Shown here: positions 1 through 5,087 of the stretch, piece by piece
How positions within the stretch are numbered: the stretch's first letter is position 1
How the letters are laid out: every line of letters starts with the position of its first letter
Assembly: GCA_028289305.1 (NCBI GenBank)
Contig: JANQQO010000060.1
Location: 1 to 5,507 of the forward strand
Source: Rickettsiales bacterium
GTDB lineage: Bacteria; Pseudomonadota; Alphaproteobacteria; Rickettsiales; JANQQO01
Reading direction: 5' to 3'
Length of the DNA stretch: 5,507 nucleotides
Notes under the pieces: model-generated
Seen by the model: the letters and a program-made list of their open reading frames with translations, nothing else
The model's database searches: none
Told to the model about the DNA's origin: nothing
Made by a program: the position numbers and the translations under genes

Positions 1-730
1 CACGGTTTTTGATGTGGAAGAAAATGCGCGCGCCGTGGGATTTGCCGATCCATTTTTCCTGCATGATGCGCACATGTTCGGGCCAGCCGTCTTTTAGGCT
101 ATCCAGGCCTTTTAGGAGATCATCGGCGAAATCGGTGATGCGTAGGAACCATTGGGTGAGGGTTTTGCGCTCTATCAGCGCACCAGAGCGCCAGCCGCGG
201 CCCTCGATCACTTGCTCATTGGCGAGCACGGTACCATCGACGGGATCCCAATTGACGACCGCTTCTTTTTGATAGGCGATGCCGTGTTTAAGAAAATCGA
301 GGAAGAAGCGCTGTTCATGGACGTAATATTCGGGGTCGCAGGTAGCGATTTCGCGCGACCAATCATAGGAGAGGCCGATCGATTGCAGCTGGGCGCGCAT
401 ATCTTTAATATTCTGCTTGGTCCAGGTGGCGGGGTTGATGTTGCGCTCGATCGCGGCGTTTTCTGCAGGCAGGCCGAAGGCGTCCCAGCCCATAGGGTGG
501 AGCACCGTCTGGCCGCGGGCACGCGCGAAACGGGCAACAGCATCGCCAATGGTGTAATTGCGCAGATGGCCCATATGGATGCGGCCGGAGGGGTAGGGAA
601 ACATCTCCAGCACATAGCAGGGCGAGGGGTTTTTCGCAGTGGTGTCTACGGCGAAACAGGCGTTTTTTTCCCAGGTTTCCTGCCATTTGGCTTCAACCGC
701 AGGGGCGTTATAAGAAGGGGCGTCCGGCAT
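1..730 (-). CDS. leuS: Leucyl-tRNA synthetase, N-terminal part (runs off left edge)
   Basis: Charges tRNA-Leu with leucine in the cytoplasm (class I aminoacyl-tRNA synthetase). I translated 243 codons from the ATG at 730-728; the rest of the usual roughly 860 residues, including the KMSKS loop and almost all of the CP1 editing domain, lies outside the window. The HIGH-type signature reads FPYPSGRIHMGHLRNYTIGD (residues 44-63), followed by GWDAFGLPAENAA (81-93), and by NWDPVDGTVLANEQVIEG and QWFLRITDFADDLL before the CP1 insertion. The zinc-knuckle cysteines seen in the E. coli enzyme (NWCP, CCWRC) are replaced here by NWDP and GRGWRSG; as I recall, this is normal for alphaproteobacteria. The gene follows the DUF3576 gene by 24 bp, with no promoter or clear Shine-Dalgarno visible in the gap, so it is probably co-transcribed and translationally coupled. 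No other in-frame start lies in that gap. Confidence 0.97.
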   Translation of the reverse strand, partial: MPDAPSYNAPAVEAKWQETWEKNACFAVDTTAKNPSPCYVLEMFPYPSGRIHMGHLRNYTIGDAVARFARARGQTVLHPMGWDAFGLPAENAAIERNINPATWTKQNIKDMRAQLQSIGLSYDWSREIATCDPEYYVHEQRFFLDFLKHGIAYQKEAVVNWDPVDGTVLANEQVIEGRGWRSGALIERKTLTQWFLRITDFADDLLKGLDSLKDGWPEHVRIMQEKWIGKSHGARIFFHIKNR

Positions 731-754
731 GGTGATAGAAAAGGGGTAAAGCGA

Positions 755-1273
755 TTATTCGTCGCGCGCATCAGCAATGCGCAGCTCGCGGGCACGGGTG
801 AGGATTTTATCTTCCAGCTCGCGGGCGAGGGTATCGCTGACTTTCGCATCGCGCCACCGCCCCATACGATCCAACGCTTGGCGGAATACCGAGACGCGAA
901 TGCCATCGGCACGCAAGCGAGTATCCAGGATGGTGGCATTGAGCTTGAAGCGCTCACCAGGCGCATCGGGCGATTCATACCAATCGGTGATGATCACGCC
1001 GCCACGCGGATCGACCGAGGAAAGCGGGACGAAGGAGAGCGTATCGAGCGAGGCGCGCCACAGATAGCTATTAATGCCGAGGGTCGCCCCCCCGGTTTGC
1101 GCTGCATCGCTGCCGCCGCCGAAAATCGTGAGGCCATCGCCCGTGAGCTTGCCGCGCTTAGCCCGGCGTGCATCTTCCGGATCAACCGGGTAGGTGGTTT
1201 CCGAATCCGCACCTGAACAGGCAGTGACCACCAAGAGCAGCGCCAGAAGGCAGGATGTTAGGCGTCGATACAT
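755..1273 (-). CDS. DUF3576 family lipoprotein
   Basis: A 172-residue predicted lipoprotein of unknown biochemical function. The N-terminus MYRRLTSCLLALLLVVTAC is a lipoprotein signal peptide: basic n-region, leucine-rich core, and a VTAC lipobox with the acylated cysteine at residue 19. The protein should therefore be anchored in the inner or outer membrane, facing the periplasm. The body contains GGATLGINSYLWRASLDTL, then PLSSVDPRGGVIITDWY and a conserved-looking RFKLNATILD segment, which I recognise as the DUF3576 pattern of alphaproteobacteria; these genes typically sit just upstream of leuS, as here (24-bp gap). Its role in the envelope is unknown; being next to leuS says more about operon history than function. 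The start ATG has only a weak GGA in front of it. The nine bases immediately before it form a double ACGT element. Family assignment is from memory of the pattern, not a search. Confidence 0.88.
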   Translation of the reverse strand: MYRRLTSCLLALLLVVTACSGADSETTYPVDPEDARRAKRGKLTGDGLTIFGGGSDAAQTGGATLGINSYLWRASLDTLSFVPLSSVDPRGGVIITDWYESPDAPGERFKLNATILDTRLRADGIRVSVFRQALDRMGRWRDAKVSDTLARELEDKILTRARELRIADARDE

Positions 1274-1308
1274 ACGTTACGTCCGTTCATATATAGATTG
1301 TGAAACGT
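1274..1308 (-). promoter_or_regulatory. ACGT-core cluster upstream of the DUF3576 gene
   Basis: Three ACGT tetramers lie in 35 bp (1274-1277, 1279-1282, 1305-1308). The first two form the near-palindrome ACGTTACGT, which abuts the start codon. The same 9-mer occurs as its reverse complement upstream of the porin gene. AT-rich stretches (TATATA) that could act as a -10 lie between them, but I find no convincing -35. Function is inferred only from location. Confidence 0.25.
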
Positions 1309-1366
1309 ATATAGCAGCAGGGGATGGGAAGAATCAAGGAGAAGGTGGTTTTTAAGGGATGAGGCG

Positions 1367-1387
1367 TTAGGGATTAGGGATTGGGGG
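1367..1387 (+). repeat. Tandem G-rich heptads (TTAGGGA)
   Basis: Two exact TTAGGGA units (1367-1373, 1374-1380) are followed by a diverged third, TTGGGGG. With the GGG at 1356-1358 there are four G-runs on the plus strand, a possible though long-looped G-quadruplex. It lies in the spacer between the unknown gene and the DUF3576 gene; the RNA made from the minus strand would be C-rich there, so any quadruplex would be in DNA. Confidence 0.5.
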
Positions 1388-1390
1388 AAA

Positions 1391-1418
1391 GATGTGAAGA
1401 TGCGGCGATGTGAAGATG
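1391..1418. repeat. 12-bp direct repeat
   Basis: GATGTGAAGATG occurs exactly at 1391-1402 and again at 1407-1418, with a 16-bp period; a partial third copy (GATGTGACG) overlaps at 1415-1423. It ends directly beside the stop codon of the unknown gene. No hairpin with a T-run is present here, so no terminator for that gene was found. Confidence 0.6.
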
Positions 1419-1424
1419 TGACGA

Positions 1425-2228
1425 TTACACATCGGGGTCTTCGTCACTACCGCCTAGGGCACGGCCTTTACCTTTTCCATAACCAAACACCTCCCTTAGC
1501 ATCTGCTCTCCCCTGTGGCCTTTGATGATGAGGGAGAGAGTTATTTCTTCTAATAAAAATTTTTGTTCTTCCGTGCCATTTGTGAGTATATCATATACGT
1601 CCCTGGAAATATCAGAGAACGTCTGCCTTCTTGCCCACCAGCTCCTGCGCTGCTCTTCTGGATCACGTTCTACTTTTATATCTACTGTTTTATCACCTTC
1701 CACTTCCAGGCTTAATTCTACACGCTTCTCATCAAAAAACCTTGCCCAGTCAAGTACATGTTTTATGCTATCTGCACCTCTTAGCGCGGGTATTAGGAAG
1801 TTAAAATGTCGCTCGCCTGTCTCGCTGAGCGGCGTTATGGTGAATTCATCACGCACATTATCAACAGCTTGGTGAAGCAGGTTTTCCTGTATGGCATTAC
1901 CTGGCTGCAGCGCTTCTTTTCGAGAAAAAATACATACCCCATCTTCAATTCTGCAAAAGAAGTCTCGCTGTTTCTCTTCAGCATTCAGGGGCGTAGAAAA
2001 TCCCACTTTTCCAAGCGCCATATTGGTAATAAATTCGAGAATATCTTCCGTACCTATTATTTCTTCTGGTATAGGGATTGCCTTAGCGAGGCTTTCCTCA
2101 GCTAGAAAATCTTTCTTACCGCCATCATCCACCATATGTACTGATTTCCATACACCCTCATCTTCAAGAAGCTGCGTTATCAGTTTCTTGCTGTGTTCAA
2201 ACGGATTTACAACGGGTGTAGCACTCAC
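1425..2228 (-). CDS. Unrecognised 267-residue cytoplasmic protein
   Basis: I do not recognise this protein and assign no function. It has no signal peptide and no membrane-length hydrophobic stretch, so it is probably cytoplasmic. It is rich in Glu, Asp, Lys and Arg. Visible pieces are a helical N-terminus (residues 11-75), a segment with two cysteines (FFCRIEDGVCIFSRKEA, 90-106), alternating beta-like charged residues (VELSLEVEGDKTVDIKVERD, 170-189), a basic Trp pair (RRSWWARRQTF, 194-204), a helical stretch (206-248), and a tail that turns from Gly/Lys-rich (GYGKGKGRALGG) to acidic (SDEDPDV). The start is GTG at 2228: a TAA codon lies immediately upstream in frame, and AAGG (2237-2240) stands 8 nt before it. 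Local GC is low (38% in 1561-1620 against 65% in 181-240 of leuS), suggesting different ancestry. It may read through into DUF3576-leuS, since no terminator follows it. Confidence 0.75.
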   Translation of the reverse strand: MSATPVVNPFEHSKKLITQLLEDEGVWKSVHMVDDGGKKDFLAEESLAKAIPIPEEIIGTEDILEFITNMALGKVGFSTPLNAEEKQRDFFCRIEDGVCIFSRKEALQPGNAIQENLLHQAVDNVRDEFTITPLSETGERHFNFLIPALRGADSIKHVLDWARFFDEKRVELSLEVEGDKTVDIKVERDPEEQRRSWWARRQTFSDISRDVYDILTNGTEEQKFLLEEITLSLIIKGHRGEQMLREVFGYGKGKGRALGGSDEDPDV

Positions 2229-2236
2229 TTAAAGGG

Positions 2237-2272
2237 CCTTGCTATGCATTATTCTTAAAAAGAAGCATAGCA
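2237..2272 (-). promoter_or_regulatory. Leader inverted repeat next to the ribosome-binding site of the unknown gene
   Basis: Arms TGCTATGC (2240-2247) and GCATAGCA (2265-2272) are perfectly complementary. Nested inside are TTCTT (2252-2256) and AAGAA (2260-2264) around an AAA loop, leaving a 4-nt bulge (ATTA). In the minus-strand RNA this would fold into a two-part hairpin whose 3' base runs directly into the AAGG Shine-Dalgarno at 2240-2237. It could be a translational switch or a DNA operator. The T-rich loop and lack of a following T-run argue against a terminator. Confidence 0.45.
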
Positions 2273-2334
2273 CAGAAACGTTAAGAAAGGGTTAAGGGAG
2301 TAGTGGAGATAAAAGAAAGGGGAGGGCGGGGCAT

Positions 2335-2365
2335 AAAAAAAGGGCGGTGCAATTACACCGCCCTT
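2335..2365 (-). terminator. Rho-independent terminator of the porin gene
   Basis: Read on the minus strand, GGGCGGTG (2363-2356) pairs perfectly with CACCGCCC (2349-2342) across a six-base loop; two flanking A-T pairs extend the stem to ten. A run of seven T residues (2341-2335) follows. It lies 27 bp past the porin stop codon and should separate porin transcription from the unknown gene. Confidence 0.93.
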
Positions 2366-2380
2366 CGTAATCTGCTTAAC

Positions 2381-2397
2381 TTCTAATGGAATTAGAA
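2381..2397. repeat. Small perfect hairpin spanning the porin stop codon
   Basis: TTCTAAT (2381-2387) and ATTAGAA (2391-2397) are exact inverted copies around a 3-base loop. The second arm contains the porin stop codon (2392-2394). It lies 15 bp before the main terminator and could help stabilise the 3' end of the message, though AT-rich 7-bp stems can arise by chance. Confidence 0.4.
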
Positions 2398-3552
2398 GGA
2401 GAGCTCGGTACCAACGAGAACAACCGTTCCGTCGTTATCGGTAACAGAGCTAGAACCAGCAGCGTCAAGGTCAAAGAAGTTTACCTCAACATATGGTACT
2501 AGGCCTGGAGCCAGCTGATAGTCAGCACCAACAGCAACGTTAGTGAACTCGTTATCAGCACCCGATACACCGGTTTCTACTTCACTATCCAGATAGGTGA
2601 TGCTCACACCGAAAGGACCGGTTTCGTAAGCGGCACCCACTGTCCAGAACTCAGATTCCAGATCGGTTCCAGCAGAAGCGCGGTTGCTGTCATCCCAATC
2701 AGCCCAAGAACCAGCAATGCTGAATCCTTGGTAGGATACAACCGTACCTACTTGCCATGCGCTTAGATCTTCCGTAGCAGCAATTTCGCTGTCACCGAAT
2801 TCACCGGTAGCAGCCACTTGCACACCAACTTGATCCCATTGGCCAGCATAGCTTACACCAAGACCGAAGATGTTTTCGTTGTCACCATTCAGCTCACCGG
2901 TGAAAGCAGAAGCCGTACCCGTGTCACCACCGTCTGGGGTGAAGCTCACACCAACTTGGAAACCAGAGAAGACTGGGCTGTAATAGGTGATTTTGTTTGC
3001 ATCTTCCGTACCGCCTTCAGCGCCACCGATTGAACCGTGGTCAGAAGGAAGGTCAGGACGCAGGATGAAGCCGCTTGCACCGCCACCCGTGGTGTCGATG
3101 AAACGATCCCAGTCACCGTCGATACCGCCGGTTGCACGTGCGATCGTAGAAGCGTCTACTTTCATTGCAGCTTGGGCGCCAACATTGCTACCCAATTCTA
3201 CGCGACCTACATTGCTTTCTAAGTAGATGTAGGTTTTGTCAGCGTTACCGCCTTCACCGTCTGCATCGCCACTGACGTCAGCTTCCAGCTCAACAACAGC
3301 ACCGTATGTCAGGCCATTATCAGCACGGCCTTCTACAGAGATGTGAATTTCGGTATCGTTAGCGAATTTTGCTTCACGACTATCAGGGTCCGTAGCTCCG
3401 CCATTACTTTCGAAGACAGAATCCTGATCAGAGAAACCTGCCTGGAAGTCGATGTGACCTCCAACGTTAACAGCAGGGCCTTGTGCATGGGCTGCGGTAG
3501 CAAAAGCTGCAGCGCCAATCAAGGCAGTGGTTCCAAACAGAAACTTTTTCAT
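2392..3552 (-). CDS. Outer-membrane porin (Gram-negative general porin, Porin_4-like)
   Basis: A 386-residue porin precursor; the mature protein should form a trimeric beta-barrel channel for small solutes in the outer membrane. MKKFLFGTTALIGAAAFATA leads into AHA-Q, a textbook signal peptide cleaved after residue 23. The mature protein starts with a typical first strand (VNVGGHIDFQAGF, 28-40). KITYYSPVFSGFQVGVSFTP (187-206) is the hallmark of this porin family, and the chain ends on phenylalanine (VGTELSF), the C-terminal signal read by the BAM assembly machinery. Long acidic, Gly-rich loops (such as GDADGEGGNADK, 95-106) suggest surface-exposed turns and perhaps a cation-preferring pore; that is inference. 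The start at 3552 is chosen over in-frame upstream codons because of the signal peptide and the AGGAAG site 7 nt before it. A strong terminator follows. Pore substrate is unknown. Confidence 0.95.
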   Translation of the reverse strand: MKKFLFGTTALIGAAAFATAAHAQGPAVNVGGHIDFQAGFSDQDSVFESNGGATDPDSREAKFANDTEIHISVEGRADNGLTYGAVVELEADVSGDADGEGGNADKTYIYLESNVGRVELGSNVGAQAAMKVDASTIARATGGIDGDWDRFIDTTGGGASGFILRPDLPSDHGSIGGAEGGTEDANKITYYSPVFSGFQVGVSFTPDGGDTGTASAFTGELNGDNENIFGLGVSYAGQWDQVGVQVAATGEFGDSEIAATEDLSAWQVGTVVSYQGFSIAGSWADWDDSNRASAGTDLESEFWTVGAAYETGPFGVSITYLDSEVETGVSGADNEFTNVAVGADYQLAPGLVPYVEVNFFDLDAAGSSSVTDNDGTVVLVGTELSF

Positions 3553-3559
3553 AATGTTA

Positions 3560-3565
3560 CTTCCT
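3560..3565 (-). promoter_or_regulatory. Ribosome-binding site of the porin gene
   Basis: AGGAAG on the minus strand, 7 nt before ATG at 3552-3550. It decides the start in favour of the signal-peptide methionine rather than the reading frame's 49-codon upstream extension. Confidence 0.8.
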
Positions 3566-3621
3566 AGTTTGTTTATATAGGTTGCGAAAAATGTATTCAT
3601 TGTTGCATACGTACATTCCAA

Positions 3622-3650
3622 CACATACGTGCCGGCGCATTTCTGCACAA
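3622..3650 (-). promoter_or_regulatory. Alternative promoter candidate for the porin gene
   Basis: TTGTGC (3650-3645) and TATGTG (3627-3622) are separated by 17 bp on the minus strand. It is weaker in context than the candidate at 3660-3688. It would give a leader of about 65 nt. Confidence 0.2.
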
Positions 3651-3659
3651 CGCATTGCC

Positions 3660-3688
3660 AATTAAACGTAACGTCTTGTTTTATGCAA
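3660..3688 (-). promoter_or_regulatory. Promoter candidate for the porin gene
   Basis: TTGCAT (3688-3683) and TTAATT (3665-3660) lie 17 bp apart on the minus strand, a fair sigma-70-like pair. The spacer contains the paired ACGT element at 3666-3674, so a protein bound there would directly affect polymerase. The predicted leader would be roughly 100 nt. Found by eye only. Confidence 0.3.
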
Positions 3689-3739
3689 CGTCGTGCCACA
3701 TAAAAGAGGGGTGGGGTACGTATTTTACTTCTCGCTGTG

Positions 3740-3770
3740 GCAAAAAGAACACAATTTATGGCTTTTTTGC
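3740..3770 (-). terminator. Weak AT-rich inverted repeat after the TenI-like gene
   Basis: GCAAAAAG (3740-3747) and CTTTTTTGC (3762-3770) pair with one bulged T around a 14-base loop. It starts 21 bp past the stop codon of the TenI-like gene. The stem is AT-rich and no separate T-run follows, so it may terminate poorly or be chance. Confidence 0.25.
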
Positions 3771-3790
3771 ATCAGTGGAAGGGGGCGCTG

Positions 3791-4393
3791 TTAGCGGAAT
3801 AGCGTGCAGCCAGCAACGCCAACGGCGCCGCTAGACTGGATTTTGGCGATATTTTCCTCTGAAATGCCTCCCAGCGCATAAAGTGGCAGCGGGGCGGTAG
3901 CCGCCCAGTGCTGGAGTGTTGCGGGCCCAAGTGCAGTGGCTTCTGGGTGGCTTTTCGTCGGAAAGATCGGCGAGCAGAGGCAGGCGACAGCTCCGGCCTC
4001 AGCGGCAGCAACGATGGCGTTTTTACTATGCGCAGCAGCGGTGATCGGCAGATTTGGATAGCGCGCACACCATTCGGAAATGTCGGATAGACAGCGCTCC
4101 GGCGCATGGAGGGCGGTTGCATCAAGCGCGAGGGCAAGCTCCGGATCGCCGGCAATACTATAGGCAAGCCCCGCCTCCCTGCAGCGTTTCACCAGCGCTT
4201 CTATATACTGTGTACGCTTAGGGTGGGCATATTCGCGCACAATAACGAGGCAATCGGCCGGGAGATGGGGGAGAATTTCCGCGGTAGGCACACGCGCCTC
4301 ATCGCTCATGAAGAGGAGCGGTGGCAGGGGAAAACCCGGCGGTGCTTGCTGAGAATACATTTGCCGAGCGGTGGTAAAAAGCGTATGGTGCAT
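3791..4393 (-). CDS. Thiamine phosphate synthase/TenI superfamily protein, divergent
   Basis: A 200-residue TIM-barrel-type protein from the family that includes ThiE (joins HMP-PP and thiazole phosphate into thiamine phosphate) and TenI (thiazole tautomerase). Landmarks, numbered from ATG 4393: LPPLLFMSDEARVP (23-36, first strand), VIVREYAH (50-57), SIAGDPELALALDATALHAPE (starting at 79), AAAHS (119-123), SPIFPTKSHPEATALGP (141-157) and ALGGISEENI (173-182) for the phosphate-binding end of the barrel. The ThiE signatures REK and HLGQ-D are replaced by REY and LHAPE, so thiamine phosphate synthase activity is doubtful; it belongs to the orphan alphaproteobacterial subgroup I recall beside yggS. 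The start is uncertain: ATG 4393 fits a promoter candidate; ATG 4360 (189 residues) is possible; neither has a good Shine-Dalgarno. It diverges from yggS by 19 bp. Confidence 0.85.
   Translation of the reverse strand: MHHTLFTTARQMYSQQAPPGFPLPPLLFMSDEARVPTAEILPHLPADCLVIVREYAHPKRTQYIEALVKRCREAGLAYSIAGDPELALALDATALHAPERCLSDISEWCARYPNLPITAAAHSKNAIVAAAEAGAVACLCSPIFPTKSHPEATALGPATLQHWAATAPLPLYALGGISEENIAKIQSSGAVGVAGCTLFR
4361..4389 (+). promoter_or_regulatory. Promoter candidate for yggS
   Basis: TTGCCG (4361-4366), a 17-bp spacer and TATGGT (4384-4389); each box matches the sigma-70 consensus at four of six positions. The predicted start of RNA is near 4396, which makes ATG 4371 unusable and favours a GTG start. 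It lies inside the first codons of the divergent TenI-like gene. Confidence 0.35.
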
Positions 4394-4412
4394 ATCAGGA
4401 ATCAGCCATGAG

Positions 4413-5087
4413 GTGACGGTGGATACTGTAGCGGCGGTGCAGGAAGAGATCAAGGCGGCATGCGCGCGGTATGGCGCAGAGGCAAAGGCGCCGCCAGTAG
4501 TGATTGCGGTGAGCAAAACGCATGGCGCGGAGAAGATTCTGCCGTTACTCACAGCGGGGCATCGCGTATTTGGCGAGAATCGCGTACAGGAAGCGCAGAC
4601 GAAGTGGCCAGAACTGAAGGCCCAGTTCGGTGACGTGGAGCTGCATTTGATTGGCCCCTTACAAACAAATAAGGTGAAGGAGGCGGTCGCGCTGTTTGAT
4701 GTGATCGAAACGCTGGACCGGCCTAATTTGGCGGATGCGCTGGAGAAGGCGTATAAAAAGGCGGGAGAAGGAACCGCGTTTCCCGAGCTCTATATTCAGG
4801 TGAATACCGGAGAAGAAGAGCAAAAGGCGGGGATTGCGCCAGGAGAGGCGGATGCGTTTATTGAGGAGTGTATAACGCGGGGCTTGCCGGTGACGGGGCT
4901 GATGTGCATCCCGCCACTGGAGGATGAGCCGGCGCCGCATTTTGCGCTATTGCGCGAAATCGCTGCGCGGCATGGCTTGCCGCATTTAAGTATGGGGATG
5001 AGCAAGGATTATGGGATTGCTGCCGCCCTCGGTGCTACGCATGTGCGCATTGGCACCGCGCTCTTCGGACCGCGGGAGGGGGCGTGA
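4413..5087 (+). CDS. yggS: YggS/PLPBP family pyridoxal-phosphate homeostasis protein
   Basis: A cytoplasmic PLP-binding protein of about 224 residues that carries the cofactor without known enzyme activity and keeps vitamin B6 and amino-acid pools balanced in organisms where it has been studied. The fold type III signatures are all present: VIAVSKTHGAEKI with the PLP-linked lysine (residue 35 counting from GTG 4413), FGENRVQEAQTKW, HLIGPLQTNKVKEAV, VIETLDRPNLADAL, YIQVNTGEEEQKAGI, GLMCIPP, LSMGMSKDYGIA and VRIGTALFG for phosphate binding. Length is normal for the family. The start is uncertain: GTG 4413 or GTG 4419 (GAGG at 4410-4413 suits the latter); ATG 4371 would add 14 residues that look unlike the family and overlaps the putative promoter. 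Its last base overlaps the start codon of the methyltransferase gene, so the two form an operon. Confidence 0.95.
   Translation: MTVDTVAAVQEEIKAACARYGAEAKAPPVVIAVSKTHGAEKILPLLTAGHRVFGENRVQEAQTKWPELKAQFGDVELHLIGPLQTNKVKEAVALFDVIETLDRPNLADALEKAYKKAGEGTAFPELYIQVNTGEEEQKAGIAPGEADAFIEECITRGLPVTGLMCIPPLEDEPAPHFALLREIAARHGLPHLSMGMSKDYGIAAALGATHVRIGTALFGPREGA
4425..4453 (-). promoter_or_regulatory. Promoter candidate for the TenI-like gene
   Basis: On the minus strand TTGATC (4453-4448) and TACAGT (4430-4425) are 17 bp apart, each matching four of six consensus positions. RNA would start near 4418, about 25 nt before ATG 4393, which supports that start. It lies inside the first codons of yggS. Confidence 0.3.
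5075..5079 (+). promoter_or_regulatory. Ribosome-binding site of the methyltransferase gene
   Basis: GGAGG within the last codons of yggS, 7 nt before ATG 5087. Together with the TGATG stop/start overlap it indicates translational coupling and fixes the start. Confidence 0.8.

Larger units (their letters stand above)
3609..3721. promoter_or_regulatory. Cluster of six ACGT cores upstream of the porin gene
   Basis: ACGT occurs at 3609, 3627, 3666, 3671, 3688 and 3718 (first base of each), six times in 113 bp where less than one is expected by chance. Two copies share the 7-mer CATACGT with an 18-bp period (3606-3612, 3624-3630), and one pair forms ACGTAACGT. Separations of 17-18 bp between some copies are close to two helical turns, which would suit binding of a dimeric regulator on one face. 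The regulator is unknown. Confidence 0.35.

Noticed and set aside
1..730. Missing zinc-knuckle cysteines in LeuS as a novelty
   Set aside because: Aspartate in NWDP and the GRGWRSG segment are, to my knowledge, usual for alphaproteobacterial LeuS, so this is a lineage marker and not an anomaly.
152..1216. A 354-codon open frame on the plus strand
   Set aside because: It lies antisense to both leuS and the DUF3576 gene, crosses their boundary, and its translation has no recognisable domain. The minus-strand frames carry clear family motifs, so this is a GC-rich shadow.
1806..2105. Plus-strand frames of 99-117 codons at 1522-2232
   Set aside because: All are antisense to the unknown minus-strand gene, have no clear ribosome-binding site, and do not extend beyond it. 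The minus frame fills the whole interval and has a Shine-Dalgarno, although its reality also lacks homology support.
3553..3699. A 49-codon N-terminal extension of the porin frame
   Set aside because: It would bury the signal peptide inside the protein. The AGGAAG site before 3552 and the promoter-like, ACGT-rich sequence in the extension show that this is untranslated DNA.
4371..4412. ATG at 4371 as the yggS start
   Set aside because: The added 14 residues (MVKSVWCISGISHE) do not resemble the family's N-terminus, and the codon lies inside a plausible promoter spacer. GTG at 4413 or 4419 fits better.
4394..4552. A 53-codon N-terminal extension of the TenI-like frame
   Set aside because: It overlaps the start of yggS in antisense and has no family similarity; the barrel begins around LPPLLFMSDE, well after it.
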